From Nematostella vectensis (Eukaryota; Cnidaria; Anthozoa; Actiniaria; Edwardsiidae), in assembly GCF_932526225.1 (NCBI RefSeq), contig NC_064038.1, forward strand, positions 370,001 through 434,000: a DNA stretch of 64,000 nucleotides. The letters run 5' to 3'. Below the pieces are notes generated by a model. That model was given only the letters and a program-made list of their open reading frames with translations. It searched no databases and was not told where the DNA came from. This document shows, one piece after another, positions 46,308 to 59,812 of the stretch; within the stretch, counting starts at the first letter, position 1, and each line of letters begins with the position of its first letter. The position numbers were made by a program, and so were the translations under genes.

Positions 46308-47994
46308 CTGCACTTTGAAGCATATTCTATGTATGCTTCTTTGTACAAAATATACCCCTCCTAATAGAACATTAAAGATCACATAACTTGTTTACTTCCT
46401 CGACTCTATGCTTTTTATTTTTGTTCTCTTACTAGGAAAATATCGAATACAAATAATCAGTTAAGCTAGCAAGCTCATTTTGCTAGCTGTATATAATGCA
46501 TATCAGGCCTGAATCTTTAGTATCCTGGATCAGGTAGACGAACCTATGTCACACCATTTTTTTGATGAGTATTATAAAAAAAAATACTAAAAAACGTTAT
46601 CTTGAACTGTGTAAAAAAAAAAAACATAGAAAAAAAAAGGCCATTGGCCTGGGATCGAACCCGGCCTAAAGAACAAAACGGAAACCATACATACGGATTA
46701 CCCAATCGGTATGGCAGCACAAGGCTTTTACGGAAGGCTGTAAAGAACCCGAAGGCCCCAAGCACCGATATTTCCGGCGAATATGCTGTACAACACTCTT
46801 GCAAGGTATTCCAACCCGCGCATTAATGGGGAGGACAATAACCAGGATCCCAGGCCTGTAATACGGTTACGCCACGCACAGCTCGCTGAGATATGGGATG
46901 AAAAAAAATACAGGTCTATGTGGGCGTTTTGGGTCCCTTGGGGGCTCGCTATTTCGGCGTGGCATCGTAACGCACGCGAGCGCATTGTCTTTTATTGTGT
47001 ACAGAATGTCTCTGTCGTTTTTTGCTTTACTTTTAGTTTTGCTTTATTTTTATTATTATTTTTTTGTCTTTTTATTTACAGTTCTTTGTACAGTATTTGA
47101 CCATAGCTATGATAACAATTATTCAAAATTATTGTAACCAACTATTGTAACCAATTATCGTAAACCAACTTGACTGCAAAACACTATTAGGCATTTCTTT
47201 CATGTGACTGCAAAGTTGACATGTCAACATCTAGAGGGGCTTCACCCAACAAGGAATCATGGGGGACCATGAAAGCACGGTGTCGCGGAAAATTTTCCTG
47301 CCCCATTTATCAGGAACATCTGTGCAGCCGATGCCCTTAGTTGGATGGGGTGCACAGTTGCTTTGGGTATCGCCCTGAAGATCGTACAGTGACCACAAGA
47401 TGTATCTGAATGAAACTGTATACTTATTTCAAATTTTAAAAACATGTGAGTGTTACTTACTTAGTTACAGTAGTTCTTTTGAATATTATTATTTACGTGT
47501 ATAATTTGGATGAGTAATAAATACTTCTTATTTGTCTCGTAGAGCTCGTATCGTTCCTCCTAAATAACAAACAAAATAATGTGTGTTATTATCTTGGTGC
47601 AAAGGAATCTACAGTAGTTTTGTAATCAAATAATTGTTTTACTATTAACACACTTGTTCTTTCAACCAGTTTGTTGGTCTCACAAATAGACTTTTAATAA
47701 ACTGGTATCCCCCCCTCTCCACTCAATAAAGGGTCAGCGTCATGGCATTGCGCATGTCTGGAGTCAGTGTTTATTGTAGGCTTTCAATTGTCTACACACA
47801 GTTGAACTTTAATAGTTGTCAATGCTTTGTTAAAATAATATTCGATATTTTACTCAATGTTTATTGACAGTTTGTGGGCATTTCCTTTGAATGCAAGTCT
47901 TCCACATGTACCAAAGGCTCATAGGTCAACATTAGAATTTGACTGAAATTCATTGTGTCCTGGCCGGAGAGCTATTGCAAAGCTCTTCATCACA
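46308..47994 (+). repeat. Repeat unit 28 (class M)
   Basis: Complete 1,687 bp unit. Class M markers are AAAATATACCCC, GGCCTGAATC, ACACCATTTTTTTG, AGATCGTACAG, TTTGGATGAG and ACTCAATG. The first three are shared with unit 29 and the last three with unit 27. Confidence 0.97.
46783..47100 (+). other. Recurrent 105-codon ORF over the GC-rich core, probably not a gene
   Basis: This ORF, shown in unit 28, begins at an ATG, has an Arg/Trp-rich middle (DEKKYRSMWAFW) and ends in a Phe/Leu-rich stretch encoded by the T-rich tract, which mimics a membrane segment. It is open in most units but broken or shifted in others: by an A-run change in units 9, 18, 24 and 25, a T-run change in units 17 and 23, and TAG codons in units 10, 34 and 35. 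Units 1 and 4 read a different C-terminus through an 8-T run. No family is recognised. Loss in whole classes argues against coding function. Confidence 0.15.
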
Positions 47995-49681
47995 CTGCAC
48001 TTTGAAGCATATTCTATGTATGCTTCTTTGTACAAAATATACCCCTCCTAATAGAACATTAAAGATCACATAACTTGTTTACTTCCTCGACTCTATGCTT
48101 TTTATTTTTGTTCTCTTACTAGGAAAATATCGAATACAAATAATCAGTTAAGCTAGCAAGCTCATTTTGCTAGCTGTATATAATGCATATCAGGCCTGAA
48201 TCTTTAGTATCCTGGATCAGGTAGACGAACCTATGTCACACCATTTTTTTGATGAGTATTATAAAAAAAAATACTAAAAAACGTTATCTTGAACTGTGTA
48301 AAAAAAAAAAACATAGAAAAAAAAAGGCCATTGGCCTGGGATCGAACCCGGCCTAAAGAACAAAACGGAAACCATACATACGGATTACCCAATCGGTATG
48401 GCAGCACAAGGCTTTTACGGAAGGCTGTAAAGAACCCGAAGGCCCCAAGCACCGATATTTCCGGCGAATATGCTGTACAACACTCTTGCAAGGTATTCCA
48501 ACCCGCGCATTAATGGGGAGGACAATAACCAGGATCCCAGGCCTGTAATACGGTTACGCCACGCACAGCTCGCTGAGATATGGGATGAAAAAAAATACAG
48601 GTCTATGTGGGCGTTTTGGGTCCCTTGGGGGCTCGCTATTTCGGCGTGGCATCGTAACGCACGCGAGCGCATTGTCTTTTATTGTGTACAGAATGTCTCT
48701 GTCGTTTTTTGCTTTACTTTTAGTTTTGCTTTATTTTTATTATTATTTTTTTGTCTTTTTATTTACAGTTCTTTGTACAGTATTTGACCATAGCTATGAT
48801 AACAATTATTCAAAATTATTGTAACCAACTATTGTAACCAATTATCGTAAACCAACTTGACTGCAAAACACTATTAGGCATTTCTTTCATGTGACTGCAA
48901 AGTTGACATGTCAACATCTAGAGGGGCTTCACCCAACAAGGAATCATGGGGGACCATGAAAGCACGGTGTCGCGGAAAATTTTCCTGCCCCATTTATCAG
49001 GAACATCTGTGCAGCCGATGCCCTTAGTTGGATGGGGTGCACAGTTGCTTTGGGTATCGCCCTGAAGATGGCACAGTGACCACAAGATGTATCTGAATGA
49101 AACTGTATACTTATTTCAAATTTTAAAAACATGTGAGTGTTACTTACTTAGTTACAGTAGTTCTTTTGAATATTATTATTTACGTGTATAATTTAGATGA
49201 GTAATAAATACTTCTTATTTGTCTCGTAGAGCTCGTATCGTTCCTCCTAAATAACAAACAAAATAATGTGTGTTATTATCTTGGTGCAAAGGAATCTACA
49301 GTAGTTTTGTAATCAAATAATTGTTTTACTATTAACACACTTGTTCTTTCAACCAGTTTGTTGGTCTCACAAATAGACTTTTAATAAACTGGTATCCCCC
49401 CCTCTCCACTCAATAAAGGGTCAGCGTCATGGCATTGCGCATGTCTGGAGTCAGTGTTTATTGTAGGCTTTCAATTGTCTACACACAGTTGAACTTTAAT
49501 AGTTGTCAATGCTTTGTTAAAATAATATTCGATATTTTACTCAATGTTTATTGACAGTTTGTGGGCATTTCCTTTGAATGCAAGTCTTCCACATGTACCA
49601 AAGGCTCATAGGTCAACATTAGAATTTGACTGAAATTCATTGTGTCCTGGCCGGAGAGCTATTGCAAAGCTCTTCATCACA
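47995..49681 (+). repeat. Repeat unit 29 (class M 5' part)
   Basis: Complete 1,687 bp unit. The 5' part matches unit 28 (AAAATATACCCC, GGCCTGAATC, ACACCATTTTTTTG). The 3' part has the common AGATGGCACAG and TTTAGATGAG but keeps ACTCAATG, so it is partly exchanged relative to unit 28. Confidence 0.97.
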
Positions 49682-51373
49682 CTGCACTTTGAAGCATATT
49701 CTATGTATGCTTCTTTGTACAAAATGTACCCCTCCTAATAGAACATTAAAGATCACATAACTTGTTTACTTCCTCGACTCTATGCTTTTTATTTTTGTTC
49801 TCTTACTAGGAAAATATCGAATACAAATAATCAGTTAAGCTAGCAAGCTCATTTTGCTAGCTGTATATAATGCATATCAGGCCTGTATCTTTAGTATCCT
49901 GGATCAGGTAGACGAACCTATGTCACACCACTTTTTTGATGAGTATTATAAAAAAATACTAAAAAACGTTATCTTGAACTGTGTAAAAAAAAAAAAAAAA
50001 AACATAGAAAAAAAAAAGGGCCATTGGCCTGTGATCGAACCCGGCCTAAAGAACAAAACGGAAACCATACATACGGATTACCCAATCGGTATGGCAGCAC
50101 AAGGCTTTTACGGAAGGCTGTAAAGAACCCGAAGGCCCCAAGCACCGATATTTCCGGCGAATATGCTGTACAACACTCTTGCAAGGTATTCCAACCCGCG
50201 CATTAATGGGGAGGACAATAACCAGGATCCCAGGCCTGTAATACGGTTACGCCACGCACAGCTCGCTGAGATATGGGATGAAAAAAAATACATGTCTATG
50301 TGGGCGTTTTGGGTCCCTTGGGGGCTCGCTATTTCGGCGTGGCATCGTAACGCACGCGAGCGTATTGTCTTTTATTGTGTACAGAATGTCTCTGTCGTTT
50401 TTTGCTTTACTTTTACTTTTGCTTTATTTTTATTATTATTTTTTTGTCTTTTTATTTACAGTTCTTTGTACAGTATTTGACCATAGCTATGATAACAATT
50501 ATTCAAAATTATTGTAACCAACTATTGTAACCAATTATCGTAAACCAACTTGACTGCAAAACACTATTAGGCATTTCTTTCATGTGACTGCAAAGTTGAC
50601 ATGTCAACATCTAGAGGGGCTTCACCCAACAAGGAATCATGGGGGACCATGAAAGCACGGTGTCGCGGAAAATTTTCCTGCCCCATTTATCAGGAACATC
50701 TGTGCAGCCGATGCCATTAGTTGGATGGGGTGCACAGTTGCTTTGGGTATCGCCCTGAAGATGGCACAGTGACCACAAGATGTATCTGAATGAAACTGTA
50801 TACTTATTTCAAATTTTAAAAACATGTGAGTGTTACTTACTTAGTTACAGTAGTTCTTTTGAATATTATTATTTACGTGTATAATTTAGATGAGTAATAA
50901 ATACTTCTTATTTGTCTCGTAGAGCTCGTATCGTTCCTCCTAAATAACAAACAAAATAATGTGTGTTATTATCTTGGTGCAAAGGAATCTACAGTAGTTT
51001 TGTAATCAAATAATTGTTTTACTATTAACACACTTGTTCTTTCAACCAGTTTGTTGGTCTCACAAATAGACTTTTAATAAACTGGTATCCCCCCTCTCCA
51101 CTCAATAAAGGGTCAGCGTCATGGCATTGCGCATGTCTGGAGTCAGTGTTTATTGTAGGCTTTCAATTGTCTACACACAGTTGAACTTTAATAGTTGTCA
51201 ATGCTTTGTTAAAATAATATTCGATATTTTACTGAATGTTTATTGACAGTTTGTGGGCATTTCCTTTGAATGCAAGTCTTCCACATGTACCAAAGGCTCA
51301 TAGGTCAACATTAGAATTTGACTGAAATTCATTGTGTCCTGGCCGGAGAGCTATTGCAAAGCTCTTCATCACA
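49682..51373 (+). repeat. Repeat unit 30 (class N)
   Basis: Complete 1,692 bp unit. Class N markers shared with unit 36 are AGGGCCATTGG with CCTGTGATCG, TACATGTCTATG, GAGCGTATTG, ACTTTTACTTTTGC and GATGCCATTAG. Some of these (CCTGTGATCG, GATGCCATTAG, ACTTTTACTTTTGC) also occur in class B. Confidence 0.97.
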
Positions 51374-53052
51374 CTGCACTTTCAAGCATATTCTATGTAT
51401 GCTTCTTTGTACAAAATGTACCCCTCCTAATAGAACATAACTTGTTTACTTCCTCGACTCTATGCTTTTTATTTTTGTTCTCTTACTAGGAAAATATCGA
51501 ATACAAATAATCAGTTAAGCTAGCAAGCTCATTTTGCTAGCTGTATATAATGCATATCAGGCCTGTATCTTTAGTATCCTGGATCAGGTAGACGAACCTA
51601 TGTCACACCACTTTTTTGATGAGTATTATAAAAAAAATACTAAAAAACGTTATCTTGAACTGTGTAAAAAAAAAAAAAAAAACATAGAAAAAAAAAGGCC
51701 ATTGGCCTGGGATCGAACCCGGCCTAAAGAACAAAACGGAAACCATACATACGGATTACCCAATCGGTATGGCAGCACAAGGCTTTTACGGAAGGCTGTA
51801 AAGAACCCGAAGGCCCCAAGCACCGATATTTCCGGCGAATATGCTGTACAACACTCTTGCAAGGTATTCCAACCCGCGCATTAATGGGGAGGACAATAAC
51901 CAGGATCCCAGGCCTGTAATACGGTTACGCCACGCACAGTTCGCTGAGATATGGGATGAAAAAAAATACAGGTCTATGTGGGCGTTTTGGGTCACTTGGG
52001 GGCTCGCTATTTCGGCGTGGCATCGTAACGCACTCGAGCGCATTGTCTTTTATTGTGTACAGAATGTCTCTGTCGTTTTTTGCTTTACTTTTACTTTTGC
52101 TTTATTTTTATTATTATTTTTTTGTCTTTTTATTTACAGTTCTTTGTACAGTATTTGACCATAGCTATGATAACAATTATTCAAAATTATTGTAACCAAC
52201 TATTGTAACCAATTATCGTAAACCAACTTGACTGCAAAACACTATTAGGCATTTCTTTCATGTGACTGCAAAGTTGACATGTCAACATCTAGAGGGGCTT
52301 CACCCAACAAGGAATCATGGGGGACCATGAAAGCACGGTGTCGCGGAAAATTTTCCTGCCCCATTTATCAGGAACATCTGTGCAGCCGATGCCCTTAGTT
52401 GGATGGGGTGCACAGTTGCTTTGGGTATCGCCCTGAAGATGGCACAGTGACCACAAGATGTATCTGAATGAAACTGTATACTTATTTCAAATTTTAAAAA
52501 CATGTGAGTGTTACTTACTTAGTTACAGTAGTTCTTTTGAATATTATTATTTACGTGTATAATTTAGATGAGTAATAAATACTTCTTATTTGTCTCGTAG
52601 AGCTCGTATCGTTCCTCCTAAATAACAAACAAAATAATGTGTGTTATTATCTTGGTGCAAAGGAATCTACAGTAGTTTTGTAATCAAATAATTGTTTTAC
52701 TATTAACACACTTGTTCTTTCAACCAGTTTGTTGGTCTCACAAATAGACTTTTAATAAACTGGTATCCCCCCCTCTCCACTCAATAAAGGGTCAGCGTCA
52801 TGGCATTGCGCATGTCTGGAGTCAGTGTTTATTGTAGGCTTTCAATTGTCTACACACAGTTGAACTTTAATAGTTGTCAATGCTTTGTTAAAATAATATT
52901 CGATATTTTAATCAATGTTTATTGACAGTTTGTGGGCATTTCCTTTGAATGCAAGTCTTCCACATGTACCAAAGGCTCATAGGTCAACATTAGAATTTGA
53001 CTGAAATTCATTGTGTCCTGGCCGGAGAGCTATTGCAAAGCTCTTCATCACA
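51374..53052 (+). repeat. Repeat unit 31 (class O)
   Basis: Complete 1,679 bp unit. It lacks 12 bp between GAACA and TAACTT (junction near 51437). Class O markers are CAGTTCGCTG, CACTCGAGCG and ACTTTTACTTTTGC. TTTCAAGCAT and TTTTAATCAATG are shared with unit 37. A private change is GGGTCACTTGG. Confidence 0.97.
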
Positions 53053-54731
53053 CTGCACTTTGAAGCATATTCTATGTATGCTTCTTTGTACAAAATGTAC
53101 CCCTCCTAATAGAACATAACTTGTTTACTTCCTCGACTCTATGCTTTTTATTTTTGTTCTCTTACTAGGAAAATATCGAATACAAATAATCAGTTAAGCT
53201 AGCAAGCTCATTTTGCTAGCTGTATATAATGCATATCAGGCCTGTATCTTTAGTATCCTGGATCAGGTAGACGAACCTATGTCACACCACTTTTTTGATG
53301 AGTATTATAAAAAAAAATACTAAAAAACGTTATCTTGAACTGTGTAAAAAAAAAAAAAAAAACATAGAAAAAAAAAGGCCATTGGCCTGGGATCGAACCC
53401 GGCCTAAAGAACAAAACGGAAACCATACATACGGATTACCCAATCGGTATGGCAGCACAAGGCTTTTACGGAAGGCTGTAAAGAACCCGAAGGCCCCAAG
53501 CACCGATATTTCCGGCGAATATGCTGTACAACACTCTTGCAAGGTATTCCAACCCGCGCATTAATGGGGAGGACAATAACCAGGATCCCAGGCCTGTAAT
53601 ACGGTTACGCCACGCACAGTTCGCTGAGATATGGGATGAAAAAAAATACAGGTCTATATGGGCGTTTTGGGTCCCTTGGGGGCTCGCTATTTCGGCGTGG
53701 CATCGTAACGCACTCGAGCGCATTGTCTTTTATTGTGTACAGAATGTCTCTGTCGTTTTTTGCTTTACTTTTACTTTTGCTTTATTTTTATTATTATTTT
53801 TTTGTCTTTTTATTTACAGTTCTTTGTACAGTATTTGACCATAGCTATGATAACAATTATTCAAAATTATTGTAACCAACTATTGTAACCAATTATCGTA
53901 AACCAACTTGACTGCAAAACACTATTAGGCATTTCTTTCATGTGACTGCAAAGTTGACATGTCAACATCTAGAGGGGCTTCACCCAACAAGGAATCATGG
54001 GGGACCATGAAAGCACGGTGTCGCGGAAAGTTTTCCTGCCCCATTTATCAGGAACATCTGTGCAGCCGATGCCCTTAGTTGAATGGGGTACACAGTTGCT
54101 TTGGGTATCGCCCTGAAGATGGCACAGTGACCATAAGATGTATCTGAATGAAACTGTATAGTTATTTCAAATTTTAAAAACATGTGAGTGTTGATTACTT
54201 AGTTACAGTAATTCTTTTGAATATTATTATTTATGTGTATAATTTAGATGAGTAATAAATACTTCTTATTTGTCTCGTAGAGCTCGTATCGTTCCTCCTA
54301 AATAACAAACAAAATAATGTGTGTTATTATCTTGGTGCAAAGGAATCTACAGTAGTTTTGTAATCAAATAATTGTTTTACTATTAACACACTTGTTCTTT
54401 CAACCAGTTTGTTGGTCTCACAAATAGACTTTTAATAAACTGGTATCCCCCCTCTCCACTCAATAAAGGGTCAGCGTCATGGCATTGCGCATGTCTGGAG
54501 TCAGTGTTTATTGTAGGCTTTCAATTGTCTACACACAGTTGAACTTTAATAGTTGTCAATGCTTTGTTAAAATAATATTCGATATTTTACTCAATGTTTA
54601 TTGACAGTTTGTGGGCATTTCCTTTGAATGCAAGTCTTCCACATGTACCAAAGGCTCATAGGTCAACATTAGAATTTGACTGAAATTCATTGTGTCCTGG
54701 CCGGAGAGCTATTGCAAAGCTCTTCATCACA
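53053..54731 (+). repeat. Repeat unit 32 (class O)
   Basis: Complete 1,679 bp unit with the 12-bp deletion near 53116 and class O core markers. TCTATATGGG is shared with unit 38. Its 3' half has many private changes: GGAAAGTTTTCC, GTTGAATGGGG, TATAGTTATTT, GTGTTGATTAC, GTAATTC and TTTATGTG. Confidence 0.97.
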
Positions 54732-56421
54732 CTGCACTTTGAAGCATATTCTATGTATGCTTCTTTGTACAAAATGTACCCCTCCTAATAGAACATTAAA
54801 GATCACATAACTTGTTTACTTCCTCGACTCTATGCTTTTTATTTTTGTTCTCTTACTAGGAAAATATCGAATACAAATAATCAGTTAAGCTAGCAAGCTC
54901 ATTTTGCTAGCTGTATATAATGCATATCAGGCCTGTATCTTTAGTATCCTGGATCAGGTAGACAAACCTATGTCACACCACTTTTTTGATGAGTATTATA
55001 AAAAAAAAATACTAAAAAACGTTATCTTGAACTGTGTAAAAAAAAAAAAAAAAAACATAGAAAAAAAAAAGGCCATTGGCCTGGGATCGAACCCGGCCTA
55101 AAGAACAAAACGGAAACCATACATACGGATTACCCAATCGGTATGGCAGCACAAGGCTTTTACGGAAGGCTGTAAAGAACCCGAAGGCCCCAAGCACCGA
55201 TATTTCCGGCGAATATGCTGTACAACACTCTTGCAAGGTATTCCAACCCGCGCATTAATGGGGAGGACAATAACCAGGATCCCAGGCCTGTAATACGGTT
55301 ACTCCACGCACAGCTCGCTGAGATATGGGATGAAAAAAAATACAGGTCTATGTGGGCGTTTTGGGTCCCTTGGGGGCTCGCTATTTCGGCGTGGCATCGT
55401 AACGCACGCGAGCGCATTGTCTTTTATTGTGTACAGAATGTCTCTGTCGTTTTTTGCTTTACTTTTAGTTTTGCTTTATTTTTATTATTATTTTTTTGTC
55501 TTTTTATTTACAGCTCTTTGTACAGTATTTGACCATAGCTATGATAACAATTATTCAAAATTATTGTAACCAACTATTGTAACCAATTATCGTAAACCAT
55601 CTTGACTGCAAAACACTATTAGGCATTTCTTTCATGTGACTGCAAAGTTGACATGTCAACATCTAGAGGGGCTTCACCAACAAGGAATCATGGGGGACCA
55701 TGAAAGCACGGTGTCGCGGAAAATTTTCCTGCCCCATTTATCAGGAACATCTGTGCAGCCGATGCCCTTAGTTGGATGGGGTGCACAGTTGCTTTGGGTA
55801 TCGCCCTGAAGATGGCACAGTGACCACAAGATGTATCTGAATGAAACTGTATACTTATTTCAAATTTTAAAAACATGTGAGTGTTACTTACTTAGTTACA
55901 GTAGTTTTGAATATTATTATTAACGTGTATAATTTAGATGAGTAATAAATACTTCTTATTTGTCTCGTTGAGCTCGTATCGTTCCTCCTAAATAACAAAC
56001 AAAATAATGTGTGTTATTATCTTGGTGCAAAGGAATCTACAGTAGTTTTGTAATCAAATAATTGTTTTACTATTAACACACTTGTTCTTTCAACCAGTTT
56101 GTTGGTCTCACAAATAGACTTTTAATAAACTGGTATCCCCCCTCTCCACTCAATAAAGGGTCAGCGTCATGGCATTGCGCATGTCTGGAGTCAGTGTTTA
56201 TTGTAGGCTTTCAATTGTCTACACACAGTTGAACTTTAATAGTTGTCAATGCTTTGTTAAAATAATATTCGATATTTTACTGAATGTTTATTGACAGTTT
56301 GTGGGCATTTCCTTTGAATGCAAGTCTTCCACATGTACCAAAGGCTCATAGGTCAACATTAGAATTTGACTGAAATTCATTGTGTCCTGGCCGGAGAGCT
56401 ATTGCAAAGCTCTTCATCACA
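54732..56421 (+). repeat. Repeat unit 33
   Basis: Complete 1,690 bp unit with its own changes: AGACAAACC, GTTACTCCACG, CAGCTCTTTG, AACCATCTTG, a lost C in CTTCACCAAC, a short deletion in AGTAGTTTTGAAT, ATTAACGTG and CTCGTTGAGC. Confidence 0.97.
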
Positions 56422-58116
56422 GTGCACTTTGAAGCATATTCTATGTATGCTTCTTTGTACAAAATGTACCCCTCCTAATAGAACATTAAAGATCACATAA
56501 CTTGTTTACTTCCTCGACTCTATGCTTTTTATTTTTGTTCTCTTACTAGGAAAATATCGAATACAAATAATCAGTTAAGCTAGCAAGCTCATTTTGCTAG
56601 CTGTATATAATGCATATCAGGCCTGTATCTTTAGTATCCTGGATCAGGTAGACGAACCTATGTCACACCACTTTTTGATGAGTATTATAAAAAAAAAATA
56701 CTAAAAAACGTTATCTTGAACTGTGTAAAAAAAAAAAAAAAAAAAAACATAGAAAAAAAAGGCCATTGGCCTGGGATCGAACCCGGCCTAAAGAACAAAA
56801 CGGAAACCATACATACGGATTACCCAATCGGTATGGCAGCACAAGGCTTTTACGGAAGGCTGTAAAGAACCCGAAGGCCCCAAGCACGGATATTTCCGGC
56901 AAATATGCTGTACAACACTCTTGCAAGGTATTCCAACCCGCGAATTAATGGGGAGGACATTAACCAGGATCCCAGGCCTGTAATACGGTTACGCCACGCA
57001 CAGCTCGCTGAGATATGGGATGAAAAAAAATACAGGTCTATGTGGGCGTTTTAGGTCCCTTGGGGGCTCGCTATTTCGGCGTGGCATCGTAACGCACGCG
57101 AGCGCATTGTCTTTTATTGTGTACAGAATGTCTCTGTCGTTTTTTGCTTTACTTTTAGTTTTGCTTTATTTTTATTATTATTTTTTTGTCTTTTTATTTA
57201 CAGTTCTTTGTACAGTATTTGACCATAGCTATGATAACAATTATTCAAAATTATTGTAACCAACTATTGTAACCAATTATCGTAAACCAACTTGACTGCA
57301 AAACACTATTAGGCATTTCTTTCATGTGACTGCAAAGTTGACATGTCAACATCTAGAGGGGCTTCACCCAACAAGGAATCATGGGGGACCATGAAAGCAC
57401 GGTGTCGCGGAAAATTTTCCTGCCCCATTTATCAGGAACATCTGTGCAGCCGATGCCCTTAGTTGGATGGGGTGCACAGTTGCTTTGGGTATCGCCCTGA
57501 AGATGGCACAGTGACCACAAGATGTATCTGAATGAAACTGTATACTTATTTCAAATTTTAAAAACATGCGAGTGTTACTTACTTAGTTACAGTAGTTCTT
57601 TTGAATATTATTATTTACGTGTATAATTTAGATGAGTAATAAATACTTCTTATTTGTCAAGTAGAGCTCGTATCGTTCCTCCTAAATAACAAACAAAATA
57701 ATGTGTGTTATTATCTTGGTGCAAAGGAATCTACAGTAGTTTTGTAATCAAATAATTGTTTTACTATTAACACACTTGTTCTTTCAACCAGTTTGTTGGT
57801 CTCACAAATAGACTTTTAATAAACTGGTATCCCCCCCTCTCCACTCAATAAAGGGTCAGCGTCATGGCATTGCGCATGTCTGGAGTCAGTGTTTATTGTA
57901 GGCTTTCAATTGTCTACACACAGTTGAACTTTAATAGTTGTCAATGCTTTGTTAAAATAATATTCGATATTTTACTGAATGTTTATTGACAGTTTGTGGG
58001 CATTTCCTTTGAATGCAAGTCTTCCACATGTACCAAAGGCTCATAGGTCAACATTAGAATTTGACTGAAATTCATTGTGTCCTGGCCGGAGAGCTATTGC
58101 AAAGCTCTTCATCACA
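56422..58116 (+). repeat. Repeat unit 34 (class E)
   Basis: Complete 1,695 bp unit carrying the class E set GCGAATTAATGG, GACATTAAC and GCGTTTTAGG, together with AAGCACGGATATT and CGGCAAATATG shared with unit 35. Private changes include CAGTGCACTTT, CACTTTTTGATG, ACATGCGAG and TGTCAAGTAG. Confidence 0.97.
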
Positions 58117-59812
58117 CTGCACTTTGAAGCATATTCTATGTATGCTTCTTTGTACAAAATGTACCCCTCCTAATAGAACATTAAAGATCACATAACTTGT
58201 TTACTTCCTCGACTCTATGCTTTTTATTTTTGTTCTCTTACTAGGAAAATATCGAATACAAATAATCAGTTAAGCTAGCAAGCTCATTTCGCTAGCTGTA
58301 TATAATGCATATCAGGCCTGTATCTTTAGTATCCTGGATCAGGTAGATGAACCTATGTCACACCACTTTTTTGATGAGTATTATAAAAAAAAAAATACTA
58401 AAAAACGTTATCTTGAACTGTGTAAAAAAAAAAAAAAAAAAAACATAGAAAAAAAAGGCCATTGGCCTGGGATCGAACCCGGCCTAAAGAACAAAACGGA
58501 AACCATACATACGGATTACCCAATCGGTATGGCAGCACAAGGCTTTTACGGAAGGCTGTAAAGAACCCGAAGGCCCCAAGCACGGATATTTCCGGCAAAT
58601 ATGCTGTACAACACTCTTGCAAGGTATTCCAACCCGCGAATTAATGGGGAGGACATTAACCAGGATCCCAGGCCTGTAATACGGTTACGCCACGCACAGC
58701 TCGCTGAGATATGGGATGAAAAAAAATACAGGTCTATGTGGGCGTTTTAGGTCCCTTGGGGGCTCGCTATTTCGGCGTGGCATCGTAACGCACGCGAGCG
58801 CATTGTCTTTTATTGTGTACAGAATGTCTCTGTCGTTTTTTGCTTTACTTTTAGTTTTGCTTTATTTTTATTATTATTTTTTTGTCTTTTTATTTACAGT
58901 TCTTTGTACAGTATTTGACCATAGCTATGATAACAATTATTCAAAATTATTGTAACCAACTATTGTAACCAATTATCGTAAACCAACTTGACTGCAAAAC
59001 ACTATTAGGCATTTCTTTCATGTGACTGCAAAGTTGACATGTCAACATCTAGAGGGGCTTCACCCAACAAGGAATCATGGGGGACCATGAAAGCACGGTG
59101 TCGCGGAAAATTTTCCTGCCCCATTTATCAGGAACATCTGTGCAGCCGATGCCCTTAGTTGGATGGGGTGCACAGTTGCTTTGGGTATCGCCCTGAAGAT
59201 GGCACAGTGACCACAAGATGTATCTGAATGAAACTGTATACTTATTTCAAATTTTAAAAACATGTGAGTGTTACTTACTTAGTTACAGTAGTTCTTTTGA
59301 ATATTATTATTTACGTGTATAATTTAGATGAGTAATAAATACTTCTTATTTGTCTCGTAGAGCTCGTATCGTTCCTCCTAAATAACAAACAAAATAATGT
59401 GTGTTATTATCTTGGTGCAAAGGAATCTACAGTAGTTTTGTAATCAAATAATTGTTTTACTATTAACACACTTGTTCTTTCAACCAGTTTGTTGGTCTCA
59501 CAAATAGACTTTTAATAAACTGGTATCCCCCCCTCTCCACTCAATAAAGGGTCAGCGTCATGGCATTGCGCATGTCTGGAGTCAGTGTTTATTGTAGGCT
59601 TTCAATTGTCTACACACAGTTGAACTTTAATAGTTGTCAATGCTTTGTTAAAATAATATTCGATATTTTACTCAATGTTTATTGACAGTTTGTGGGCATT
59701 TCCTTTGAATGCAAGTCTTCCACATGTACCAAAGGCTCATAGGTCAACATTAGAATTTGACTGAAATTCATTGTGTCCTGGCCGGAGAGCTATTGCAAAG
59801 CTCTTCATCACA
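58117..59812 (+). repeat. Repeat unit 35 (class E 5' / unit 29-like 3')
   Basis: Complete 1,696 bp unit with the class E set of unit 34 in its core. Its 3' part carries ACTCAATG near 59671, as in unit 29, instead of unit 34's ACTGAATG. It is followed by classes N-O-O, the same succession that follows unit 29. Private changes include CATTTCGCTAGC, which breaks a stem pair of the TATA-proximal hairpin. Confidence 0.95.

Larger units (their letters stand above)
49682..54731 (+). repeat. Higher-order block N-O-O, first copy
   Basis: Units 30, 31 and 32 carry classes N, O and O. The same order, with matching sub-markers (TTTCAAGCAT in the first O, TCTATATGGG in the second), returns 10,131-10,134 bases later. 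Shared ACTCAATG at the ends of units 29 and 35 suggests the block extends a little 5' of unit 30. Confidence 0.85.
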
